DNA of 64,000 bases from Amphritea pacifica (GTDB taxonomy: Bacteria > Pseudomonadota > Gammaproteobacteria > Pseudomonadales > Balneatricaceae). Position 1 is the first letter of the stretch. Each line of letters starts with the position of its first letter. Of the stretch, positions 1 through 7,364 are shown piece after piece. The notes under the pieces were generated by a model. It did not search any database, was not told the origin of the DNA, and was given only the letters and a program-made list of their open reading frames with translations. The stretch is from assembly GCF_016924145.1 (NCBI RefSeq), contig NZ_JAFFZO010000016.1, positions 44,581 to 108,580 on the forward strand. The letters are read 5' to 3'. The position numbers and the translations under genes are program-made.

Positions 1-275
1 CTAAAACAGACTCACCACAGAGAACACCGAGAGCACCGGGGGAAAGATAGCTATAACAAAAGCCTTTCTCTGTGGACCTCTGTGCCCTTGGCATGCCCTT
101 TGGTACTGTGGTGACGTGCTCTTCTTTAGAATCTTATCGCCCCTGGAAGGGGCTCCTACAATACATCACACGCGTAGGAACCCGTTGGCAGCCCTTTGGG
201 TACTGCGGTAAACCACCCCAAAAGATAATTCACCACAGAGGACACCGAATACACAGAGGAGAAAAGAGCAACATC
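1..275. repeat. Left CACAGAG-type repeat block
   Basis: Non-coding block made of degenerate copies of CACCACAGAG / ACACCGAG / CACAGAGGA words (about 12-38 and 231-265) and of a longer unit ending in CATGCCCTTTGGTACTGTGG (about 63-112). The first 22 bases are repeated at 2476-2497, so this block and the block at 2476-3060 are direct repeats flanking the toxin-immunity pair. Similar CACAGAG heptad repeats are scattered in intergenic DNA of many proteobacteria; their function is not known to me. A REP pair lies inside at 134-190. Confidence 0.8.
134..190. repeat. REP pair, second half degenerate
   Basis: The first REP has the stem CCCCT (140-144) and AGGGG (148-152) followed by the head TCCTAC (154-159). 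A second head in opposite orientation, GTAGGA (174-179), starts a second REP. In the copy at 2854-2937 that second REP ends in GGGGCGATAA, mirroring the outer TTATCGCCCC. Here that terminal arm is missing, so this is a decayed REPIN. Confidence 0.7.
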
Positions 276-333
276 TTCTCGACCAGAAATCGGGCATCAG
301 ATGGGCCGTATCAGGAGAGGCAGGTATCTCCTT

Positions 334-1146
334 TTATTGGGATGATTGGTTTATATGCAGCAGCGCTTCAGGAATCATCGGGTCTTTAATCGTAACATTA
401 AGGCCCTGCAGCAGGGCAAGGTTGGCAAGCGCGATACAGTTGTCTGATACTAACGCTTCCGGTGTGTCGTGTATCTCACCGTAGCGGGCATAGCGCTTGT
501 GGAACTCAAGTTGCAGCTCCAGACCATCGTTGAACAGGGTCTGATCCTGCTTCGCAATGCCATAGAGTGCCAGACTCAGAGTATAGAAATTGAGTTGCCA
601 GGTTAGTTTCTTGCTGGGTTTGCGGGTCTGAAACCACTCCAGGGTTTCTTGCAGTAGAGGTACTGCGTCAGCTGAGCGATCCAACAGGCAGTAGGTTAAC
701 GCATGGATAAAGCGGTTAATCGGGGCGTGTTTAAGTACCCCGTCTCCCGGGTTTTGCCAGATTTTCGCGATGGTTCGGGCCTGCGCCAGATCGTTGGCAC
801 AGAGGGCATAATTGATCGCCTCCATACAGTTCGTCTCAGATACTTCCGAGTAGTCGGGCCTGATGCGGTGATGATCCGGGTCGTTGGCATCATAGATCAT
901 AAAAAAAGGTTTGGCGGTATTTTCTGCAGCCAGACGAAAAGAGGCTTTCGCCTGGGCAAAATCCCCCAGATAGGCATAACAACGCGCAACACGAGAATGG
1001 CTGGATCCTTGGCCACTGTAGTGAGATTCAATGGGGACGTTCTCACGTTCGTAAAACCCAGAATCCAGATTTTTTTGGCTTCTAACAATATTCTCATTAT
1101 TACAATCAATCCAGCCCTGAACATCTTCCACGGTTATTTTGCTCAT
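334..1146 (-). CDS. Putative Imm49-like immunity protein
   Basis: 270 aa, no signal peptide or membrane segment, so it should be cytoplasmic. The sequence is mostly helical in character, with repeated A/L-rich helices resembling TPR-like packing (for example YAYLGDFAQAKASFRLAAE and ALCANDLAQARTIAKIW). This architecture resembles the all-alpha Imm49 immunity family, but I cannot confirm the family. Its ATG overlaps the stop of the preceding toxin-like gene (ATGA, 1143-1146), the tight coupling usual for toxin-immunity pairs. The inferred role is neutralising the toxin encoded just upstream. It is oriented toward the left repeat block, and no further gene of the module is visible. Confidence 0.5.
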   Translation of the reverse strand: MSKITVEDVQGWIDCNNENIVRSQKNLDSGFYERENVPIESHYSGQGSSHSRVARCYAYLGDFAQAKASFRLAAENTAKPFFMIYDANDPDHHRIRPDYSEVSETNCMEAINYALCANDLAQARTIAKIWQNPGDGVLKHAPINRFIHALTYCLLDRSADAVPLLQETLEWFQTRKPSKKLTWQLNFYTLSLALYGIAKQDQTLFNDGLELQLEFHKRYARYGEIHDTPEALVSDNCIALANLALLQGLNVTIKDPMIPEALLHINQSSQ

Positions 1147-2336
1147 TTAAACAACCCCTGTATGGTTTCCTTGGCTTCATCAAAATTTTCTATCTTAAAT
1201 CGATCCAGTTCCGAGACAATATTTCCCCGAAAATCTCGTTCAAATACCACCGTTTCACCCGTCGCAGTATTGGTGTGGCTAGAGATATGGCGCTTTTCAC
1301 CTCGAATAACCAATATACTTTCCCATAGATCTATTTCCGCCTGCGTATAAGGGCCGCCCTGGCGGTTGGATGGCTGACCAACCTTCGGTTGTTTTTCTCT
1401 CATTATCTCAGCCCGACGTCTGTTTTTTGCTTTTGAGCCTTGCTTGTTGCCCTTGACATCTTCGGCCACCGTTCGGCTGCTGCTCTGGTTGCCTTTACTT
1501 TCCCATTCCGCGCGTCTGCCGTGAGTGTCCCTGGTTATGTCGTCCGGGCCGTGGTAGCGGTTTTTATAGCTTGGATCGGTGGTATGGCCCAGCCGTCTCT
1601 TTGCCTGTTCCATCCCCAGATTACCCAATGCTTCAGCTTCAGAGCGGGCATCTTTTACCGCCTTCATCATATCGTTGTACATATCCTGGGGGTGACGGAC
1701 AGCTTTACGGCCACGGGTTAGCAAAACCTCCAGGGCGAGCAGAATCGCAGGATATGCTGGTACCGCTGCAATAGCGGTGGCTCCCTGTTGCTCTTTGTCG
1801 AGTATGTTAAGGGCTTCTTTGCCGCTATCCCGGTATGCCTGGGAGACTTCTTCTGCTGACAGGGTTTTGCCGCTGCTGTCTTTAAACTGGACAATGCCCT
1901 CTTCCTGCATCCATTCTGCCGAACTTGCAGCCTGGGCGCGGACGATGTCATTGACGACCTGTTTAGTGGCGCCTTTTACCTCGTCCCACCAATCGGGTTT
2001 GGCTTCGGATTGGAGCTCATCGGTGTTTCCACCGCCGCCCTGGGTGATACCCAGTAAGTTTCTGATATTAAAATCGAGACTGCTGGGTAAGAAGTGTTTT
2101 ATATTTCCCGTGCCTTCATCGACCGCATAATATTGTGGTCGAAAATCAAGCAGCACGTAAGTGCCATCTTTGATATGTGACTCGGTGATGTTTCCGTACC
2201 AGGCATCATGATGCAGGACATAGCGACTGGCTGGCCTGGGGACTGTATTGCATAATACTGATAAGGCGTTATATGGGCTCATAATATAGGGAAGATCTTC
2301 TTCCTTCAGATCCCATGCCCGTTTGATTCTCGGCAT
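1143..2336 (-). CDS. Putative polymorphic toxin with PD-(D/E)xK-like C-terminus
   Basis: 397 aa. The N-terminal ~110 residues are an unrecognised domain (VLHHDAWYGNITESHIKDG, YVLLDFRPQYYAV). A mostly helical linker follows, with one hydrophobic stretch (AIAAVPAYPAILLALEVLL). The C-terminal ~125 residues carry HGPDDI, then D..GR.AEWESKGN, then a basic GSKAKNRRRAEIMREK and a conserved-looking SNRQGGPYTQAEIDLWESI. The D...ExK spacing is what a PD-(D/E)xK nuclease would show. Nuclease toxin is therefore an inference from motif and context, not a family match. There is no PAAR, VgrG, RHS or signal peptide, so the export route is not evident. It overlaps the immunity gene by 4 nt. Confidence 0.5.
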   Translation of the reverse strand: MPRIKRAWDLKEEDLPYIMSPYNALSVLCNTVPRPASRYVLHHDAWYGNITESHIKDGTYVLLDFRPQYYAVDEGTGNIKHFLPSSLDFNIRNLLGITQGGGGNTDELQSEAKPDWWDEVKGATKQVVNDIVRAQAASSAEWMQEEGIVQFKDSSGKTLSAEEVSQAYRDSGKEALNILDKEQQGATAIAAVPAYPAILLALEVLLTRGRKAVRHPQDMYNDMMKAVKDARSEAEALGNLGMEQAKRRLGHTTDPSYKNRYHGPDDITRDTHGRRAEWESKGNQSSSRTVAEDVKGNKQGSKAKNRRRAEIMREKQPKVGQPSNRQGGPYTQAEIDLWESILVIRGEKRHISSHTNTATGETVVFERDFRGNIVSELDRFKIENFDEAKETIQGLFK

Positions 2337-2475
2337 TGTATTTCATTCCATCCCTGAATTGAGGCGAGAGAATAGCAAAGTTAATAAGCCTTGGTCTACC
2401 GCCCCGCAAGCTTAGGACTATTAGCCGTCAATAAGGGGGTTCAATTGTCCTGACCCCGGCTTTGGCTCCCACAAG

Positions 2476-3060
2476 CTAAAACAGACTCACCACAGAGAGC
2501 ACAGAGCACACCGAGGAAAAGATAGCTATAACGAAAGCCCTTCTCTGTGGATCTCCGTGTCCTCTGTGGTAAAACCGTTCTTACACAAAAGCTCTTCTCT
2601 GCGGATCACTGTGCCCTTAGCATGCCCTTTAGGTACTGTGGTACAGCCAAAAAGATCACTCACCACCGAGAACACAGAGAGCACCGAGGAAAGATAGCTA
2701 TAACAAAAGCTCTTCTCTGTGGATCTCCGTGTCCTTAGCATGCCCCTTGGGTACTGTGGTAAAACCGCTCTTACACAAAAGCTCTTCTCTGCGGATCTCT
2801 GTGCCCTTAGCATGCCCTTTGGGTGCTGTAGTGACGCCCTCCTCTTTAGAATCTTATCGCCCCTGGAAGGGGCTCCTACAATACATCACACTCGTAGGAA
2901 CCCGGTTGGCAGGCCCTCTGGGTACCTGGGGCGATAAAAATGTTGCTGATGGCACCCGGCACACTAAGCGCACCGGTAAACTTATTAAAAAGCCCTTCTC
3001 TGTGGATCTCTGCGCCCTTAGCATGTCCTTTGAGTTCTGTGGCAAAACGCTTTCCTATGT
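2476..3060. repeat. Right CACAGAG-type repeat block, multi-copy
   Basis: Together with flanking sequence this fills the ~940 bp between the toxin gene and slyD; no convincing gene is present. A unit of about 50 bp (CTTCTCTGYGGATC...CTTAGCATGCCC...GTACTGTGG) occurs at about 2538-2575 (partial), 2591-2642, 2709-2760, 2781-2832 and 2991-3043. The leader AAAGATAGCTATAAC occurs at about 2518 and 2690 (also near 44 in the left block). Short ORFs here are low-complexity translations of the repeat. Bases 2476-2497 repeat bases 1-22 exactly. Confidence 0.8.
2854..2937. repeat. REPIN (two inverted REPs)
   Basis: Outer inverted arms are TTATCGCCCC (2854-2863) and GGGGCGATAA (2928-2937). Inside are two inverted REP heads, TCCTAC and GTAGGA, as in Pseudomonas REP doublets. 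The left REP has a cccct-gga-agggg hairpin. Such elements are non-autonomous and depend on a RAYT (Y1 REP-associated) transposase; the start of one is at 63944. Confidence 0.7.
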
Positions 3061-3118
3061 TTTTTAGCGTCAAGCATCCGCAAACCATAGACTCTCTATC
3101 GAAAGATAGCTTTACAGA

Positions 3119-3151
3119 GATTTATCGCATCTGAAAATGCGAGCCTACCGA
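3119..3151. repeat. Single REP-like palindrome
   Basis: TCGCAT (3125-3130) and ATGCGA (3137-3142) form a 6-bp stem, preceded by TTTA and followed by GCCTACCG. The layout TTATCGC-stem-loop-stem-CCTAC matches the REP halves at 134 and 2854, but with a different stem sequence. Confidence 0.5.
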
Positions 3152-3223
3152 TCAAAAACACGCTTATCCGGAAAGACGCTACCTTTTCTTTATCTCTCCC
3201 TATAACACACGATAAACCAAAGT

Positions 3224-3247
3224 AAAAAAAGGCGCTGAGCGCCTTTT
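3224..3247 (-). terminator. Rho-independent terminator of slyD
   Basis: On the minus strand a GGCGC-tca-GCGCC stem is flanked by A and T runs, about 30 nt after the slyD stop codon. The T-run on the minus strand is 7 bases. Confidence 0.8.
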
Positions 3248-3278
3248 AACCGAGAGTTACTGTTGTGAATCCGTAAAA

Positions 3279-3761
3279 TCAGTGGTGATGACCGCCTTCA
3301 CCATGGGCGTGCCCATGTTCCAGCTCTTCTTCAGTGGCATCACGTACCTCAACGATTTCGACATCGAACTTCAGCGTCTGATCTGCCAGCGGGTGGTTGC
3401 CATCAACAATAACGCTCTCATCGGTCACAGCGGTTACCACAACCGGTTGCTGACCCCAGGCAGTCTGGGCCATAAAGCGCATACCCACTTCAATATTATC
3501 GACCCCTTCAAACGCGGCACGGTCAACTTCCTGAATCAGTTCCGGGTTGAGTTCGCCGTAACCCTCTTCAGGAGAGACCTCTACATTCACCTTGTCACCG
3601 GCTTTTTTGCCCGCCAGCTCTTTTTCCAGACCCGGAACGATGCTGCCGGTACCATGCAGGTACGCTAACGGCTCGGCCCCCTCAGAGGAGTCCATCACCT
3701 CATCATCCAGGTTTTTCAGGGTGTAGTGTATCAGGACAATTTTTTTGTCAGCAATCTGCAT
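3279..3761 (-). CDS. slyD: SlyD-type FKBP peptidyl-prolyl isomerase
   Basis: 160 aa cytoplasmic FKBP-fold proline isomerase and chaperone. It contains the split FKBP domain (VLIHYTLKNLDDEVMDSS, LHGTGSIVPGLEKELAGK) with an IF chaperone flap inserted around residues 70-120 (PEEGYGELNPELIQEV). It ends in a histidine-rich metal-binding tail (HGHAHGEGGHHH). In E. coli the tail binds nickel and SlyD helps hydrogenase maturation; no hydrogenase genes are nearby, so a general chaperone or metal role is likely. Monocistronic, with its own terminator at 3224-3247. Confidence 0.93.
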   Translation of the reverse strand: MQIADKKIVLIHYTLKNLDDEVMDSSEGAEPLAYLHGTGSIVPGLEKELAGKKAGDKVNVEVSPEEGYGELNPELIQEVDRAAFEGVDNIEVGMRFMAQTAWGQQPVVVTAVTDESVIVDGNHPLADQTLKFDVEIVEVRDATEEELEHGHAHGEGGHHH

Positions 3762-3923
3762 TGTTCAGACCTCAAGTGTTAAAGACGTGAACAGCACTGC
3801 TGACAGAGGCCTAGATTAGTGGAATATTTTTAATCTGGGGGTGAGAAATAGGATATCAACCCCTGAGTAAAATTTTATACCGTCAGCGACGCAGCAGGCA
3901 AACCGTTTGGCCACGCCCTGCGC

Positions 3924-4955
3924 CTAATAGCGGAACAATTCAGCAATCAGCTCGGCAGCAGGTACAGCACGACAGCCGCTACGATTCTGCCCACTCCACA
4001 GAGGCGAAAAGTCCCCCAGCCCCTGCCGTTCAGCCGCTGCCCGCAGAGGAGCGATTGATGCCGTAGCCAGCGGAAACTCGGGCGCCTGCGATACCACAGG
4101 TCCTAACTCGGCCATCACCCGGTTGACGATCCCCCGGGCGGCTCCTCCTGAAAAAATATTGGTCAGCGCGGTAGGAGGGGTGGGTTGCCGCAAAGCCCGA
4201 CGATGGATTTCACTGACCCGCGATTCATCACACAGCAGAAATACCGTCCCCAGCTGCACCCCGGCGGCCCCCATCGCCAGAGCCCCCTGGATGCCACGTT
4301 GATCGGCAATACCTCCGGCAGCAATAACCGGCACTCCGATGGCATCGATCATCTGCGGCACCAGGGCCATAGTGCCTGTCTGACTATTCAGATCCCGGTT
4401 AAGAAAAAATCCCCGATGGCCTCCCGCTTCTACACCCTGTGCAATCACCGCGTCGACCCCCTGCTGTTCCAGCCATACGGCTTCTGCCACGGTGGTTGCA
4501 CTGGAGATCACTTTACAACCACAACTGCGCACCCGCTCAAGCAGATCAGGACAGGGTAAACCGAAATGAAAGCTGACTACCGACGGGCGGTATTGCTCGA
4601 CAACCACCGCCATCTCACGGTTGAAAGGCGCACGACCTGGTGCGGCGGAAATAGTATCAGGATCGATGCCATATTCGCGATAATAGGGTTGCAACTGCTC
4701 ACGCCACTGTTGCTCCCGTTGGGGATCAACAGCCGAAGGGGTATGGGCAAAAAAGTTCAAGTTGACCGGCTTATCGGTTGCCGCTCTGATTATTTCCAGT
4801 TCGGCGCGCAGCTGCTCCGGGGTTAACATGGCGCAGGGCAGTGACCCCAGTCCTCCGGCGTTACTCACCGCTATCGCCAGTGCAGCGTCCTGCGCGCCCG
4901 CCATCGGCGCCTGAATCAACGGCAGCTCAATACCGAAGAGTTGTCTTATATCCAT
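3924..4955 (-). CDS. Nitronate monooxygenase family protein
   Basis: 343 aa FMN-dependent TIM-barrel enzyme of the nitronate monooxygenase (2-nitropropane dioxygenase) family. It oxidises alkyl nitronates, such as propionate 3-nitronate, to protect metabolism. Visible motifs are LIQAPMAG at the N-terminus, SFHFGLP (catalytic His region), AQGVEAGGHRG, VIAAGGIADQRG and GAAGVQLGTVFL (FMN phosphate-binding), and a C-terminal SGQ. It starts 1 nt after the stop of the LysE gene and has a GGAGA ribosome site inside that gene, so the two are translationally linked. It is last in the minus-strand run beginning at 9197. Confidence 0.85.
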   Translation of the reverse strand: MDIRQLFGIELPLIQAPMAGAQDAALAIAVSNAGGLGSLPCAMLTPEQLRAELEIIRAATDKPVNLNFFAHTPSAVDPQREQQWREQLQPYYREYGIDPDTISAAPGRAPFNREMAVVVEQYRPSVVSFHFGLPCPDLLERVRSCGCKVISSATTVAEAVWLEQQGVDAVIAQGVEAGGHRGFFLNRDLNSQTGTMALVPQMIDAIGVPVIAAGGIADQRGIQGALAMGAAGVQLGTVFLLCDESRVSEIHRRALRQPTPPTALTNIFSGGAARGIVNRVMAELGPVVSQAPEFPLATASIAPLRAAAERQGLGDFSPLWSGQNRSGCRAVPAAELIAELFRY

Positions 4956-4956
4956 T

Positions 4957-5589
4957 TTAATTCTCCGTTAGCGCCAACCGGGTACCCAGATAGATCAGCA
5001 CCGAGCCACTGAGCGCATTCAATCCAATACTGACCGGCTGACTCTGTAACCAGTGACGGGCGCTGTTAACCACCAACGCCAGTGAGCACTGCCACAGCAT
5101 GGCAATAACAAAATGTATCGCCGCCAGCCACAGCGACTGCATCAGAGCGTTCCCCTGCGGATCAATAAACTGAGGCAGAAAAGCCATATAAAAGAGCGCT
5201 GTTTTGGGGTTCAGGGCATTCGACAGAAACCCCTCCCTCAGCGAACGCCAGATCACAAAGGGTCTGCTGCCGGTATCCGGGAGCCTGAATACGCTATCTC
5301 CCTGAACGATCCCCCGCAGACTGGTGAATCCCAGCCAGATCAGATACCCCGCACCGATCAGCTTCAGAAACTGAAACGCGTTGGCTGATTGCAACAGGAT
5401 GACCGAAATCCCCAGCGCAGATACTGTTGCGTGCAGGAACAGCCCGCAGCAGATGCCGGTACTGGTAGCGCAACCATCCTTCCACCCTCCCCGGGCGCTG
5501 TTACGGATAGTCACCAGGGTATCAACCCCGGGGGTCAGGGTTAACAGAGTAATGGCAACCAGAAAAGTGGTAAACAGATGACTCTCCAT
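4957..5589 (-). CDS. LysE/RhtB-family amino-acid exporter
   Basis: 210 aa inner-membrane protein with about six hydrophobic segments. It begins with the family-typical TPGVDTLVTIRNSARGG motif after the first helix and carries the NPKTALFYMAFLPQFI motif in the middle, both hallmarks of LysE/RhtB exporters. Members pump amino acids or analogues (homoserine, threonine, lysine) outward using the proton gradient; the substrate is not readable from sequence. Coupled to the downstream nitronate monooxygenase (1-nt gap), which hints that the pair may handle a toxic nitro or amino compound (inference). Confidence 0.88.
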   Translation of the reverse strand: MESHLFTTFLVAITLLTLTPGVDTLVTIRNSARGGWKDGCATSTGICCGLFLHATVSALGISVILLQSANAFQFLKLIGAGYLIWLGFTSLRGIVQGDSVFRLPDTGSRPFVIWRSLREGFLSNALNPKTALFYMAFLPQFIDPQGNALMQSLWLAAIHFVIAMLWQCSLALVVNSARHWLQSQPVSIGLNALSGSVLIYLGTRLALTEN

Positions 5590-5640
5590 CAGCAGTAAAA
5601 CTCCTCACTACACAGATTCAGTGAATTCAAAACATCCTCC

Positions 5641-6546
5641 TCAGACTGACGAACTGCGCCGAACGAGCAGATAATAGCGTCCGACCACCACCAGAAAAAT
5701 CCCTCCCAGCACCAGTAGTGCCGCAATCAGCAGGCGAGTAGTGATCTGTTCATCGGTAAACACCACGCCACCGGCTGCCGCGATGACCGGGACCAACAAC
5801 TGCAGCACCGCAGCCTGCACAGCCGATAAACCGCTGAGTGCCCGGTACCAGGCGGCATAACCGATGCCCGATGCGATCGCTCCGGAGAGCATCGCCAGCA
5901 ACACCCCATTGACGGTGATGACGGCATGACTCAGCGTCAGGGTAAAGAGGAGTGTCAGCAGAACCAGCGGCAGGGTACGGAAAAAATTAAAGTGGGTATC
6001 GGCCAGCGGATTAACCGACCCACGCCCCTTCAAAGTGTACATTCCCCAGGCAACACCCGCCGCAGTCATCAGTACAAATCCCCACAGAGATGGGGTGTTG
6101 ATAGCTGGTTTAAGCAGATAGACAAAACCGCTGAACGCCAGTGCCAGCCCCAACCACTCAGCCCAAACCAGGCGGGTGCCACGAAACAGACTCACCATAA
6201 TCATGGTGATCTGCACTGCGCCGAACAGAATCAGTGCACCGGTACCGGTACCGGTATCGAGACTGATATAGGCGTAAGAGAATCCCAACGCATAAATAAA
6301 CAGCATCAGTGCGGCGGTCCAGCTGCCCCTCCCTCGGCCCGGATCGGTTTCGGCTTTGCGCTTCTGTGTCAGATACCAGAGCGTTGACAGTACCGCAATG
6401 CCCGACAGCAAGCGAATCACCGTAAAGCTGCCCGCATCGATACTCTGTTCACCCAGCGCCAGACGGCACAGCACCGAATTACCAGCAAACGCCAGCAAGG
6501 CAAACAGGGTATACAGGACTGTCATTAACAGGGCTGGCTGAGTCAT
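5641..6546 (-). CDS. EamA/DMT-family transporter
   Basis: 301 aa with about ten transmembrane helices arranged as two EamA repeats (residues ~10-140 and ~150-285). The second repeat has the typical start WGMYTLKGR and the ending VLQLLVPVIAAAGGVVFTDE. Drug/metabolite transporters of this type usually export metabolites or amino acids. The start codon overlaps the stop of the FetB-like gene by 4 nt (ATGA), so it is in the same transcript. There is a 51-nt gap to the LysE gene downstream. Confidence 0.88.
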   Translation of the reverse strand: MTQPALLMTVLYTLFALLAFAGNSVLCRLALGEQSIDAGSFTVIRLLSGIAVLSTLWYLTQKRKAETDPGRGRGSWTAALMLFIYALGFSYAYISLDTGTGTGALILFGAVQITMIMVSLFRGTRLVWAEWLGLALAFSGFVYLLKPAINTPSLWGFVLMTAAGVAWGMYTLKGRGSVNPLADTHFNFFRTLPLVLLTLLFTLTLSHAVITVNGVLLAMLSGAIASGIGYAAWYRALSGLSAVQAAVLQLLVPVIAAAGGVVFTDEQITTRLLIAALLVLGGIFLVVVGRYYLLVRRSSSV

Positions 6547-7292
6547 GGGTCATTCTCCACCAGGCCCGGTTCGACCGGGTCGCTATCACTCTGCCGCCCG
6601 GAGTGATCCGCTCGCCCCAACTGCCACAGCATCAGGGCTGCACCGCAGCCTCCGCTACCCAGCACCATGGTCATGATCATGATCTGGTAGCGTACCGCGA
6701 TCAGAGGTGACACACCGGAAAGGATCTGACCGGTCATCATCCCGGGCAGCGACACCAGGCCCACCGCCAGAAGACTGTTGATTTGCGGAATCATCGCCGC
6801 CTGAAACGCGGTCAGCCGCGCTTTTGGCTCAGGTTTACCGTCCTGCAGTTCAGAATGGTATCGCTCGGTTGCCAGACTGATCGCATTCATGGTATTGGCA
6901 AAATACATCCCTGCCAGCGGGATAATCACTCTTGGCTCGTACCAGCTGTCAACGCCGATCACCAGAACCAGTGAGATAAACAGGTGTAATCCGGCAGCGC
7001 AGGTCAGCGCGATCAGCGTGGGTTTAAAGTAGTTGCGCTGATGATTCACCGGACGCAGTGCGATCCAGCTGGCGATACAGATCATCAGCACAAGCACCCC
7101 GCCAGTGATCCAGGGAGAGGGATTTTCAAACAGCGCTACCAATACATAGCCGACGCCGATCAGTTGCAGTGTCATTCGTGCCGCTGACAACAACACTTCT
7201 GAGGCTTTTCCCGACCAGCGGGTATAGACAGTTGCAATCAATACCACCGGGATAGCACACCAGGCGAGTGAGCCCCATGAAATTACATGCAT
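6543..7292 (-). CDS. FetB-like (UPF0014) ABC permease
   Basis: 249 aa membrane protein of the FetB/YbbM family, the permease half of the FetAB iron exporter in E. coli and related to plant STAR2/ALS3. Evidence: seven or so helices, the LLLSAARMTLQLIGVGYVL-type N-terminal region, the family signature IIPLAGMYFANTMNAISLA (middle), and the conserved MIPQINSLLAVGLVSLPGMMTGQILSG near the end. A good AGGAGA ribosome site precedes the ATG. In most genomes the ATPase FetA is adjacent; here no separate fetA is seen and the upstream neighbour is a complete ABC exporter. The C-terminal ~25 residues are polar and acidic. Confidence 0.85.
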   Translation of the reverse strand: MHVISWGSLAWCAIPVVLIATVYTRWSGKASEVLLSAARMTLQLIGVGYVLVALFENPSPWITGGVLVLMICIASWIALRPVNHQRNYFKPTLIALTCAAGLHLFISLVLVIGVDSWYEPRVIIPLAGMYFANTMNAISLATERYHSELQDGKPEPKARLTAFQAAMIPQINSLLAVGLVSLPGMMTGQILSGVSPLIAVRYQIMIMTMVLGSGGCGAALMLWQLGRADHSGRQSDSDPVEPGLVENDP

Positions 7293-7364
7293 CCGGATTC
7301 TCCTTATTAAGCGGTTTTCCCCGCTGTACTACGGCGCGCTATTGAACGGCAGGCCTATGAGGGA

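Noticed and set aside
2476-3060. CRISPR array
   Set aside because: Repeat units are diverged, of uneven spacing and contain no unique spacers; no cas gene in the window.
2547-3134. Several short ORFs in the right repeat block
   Set aside because: They are translations of the repeat in different frames, with the same peptides recurring, and no ribosome sites.
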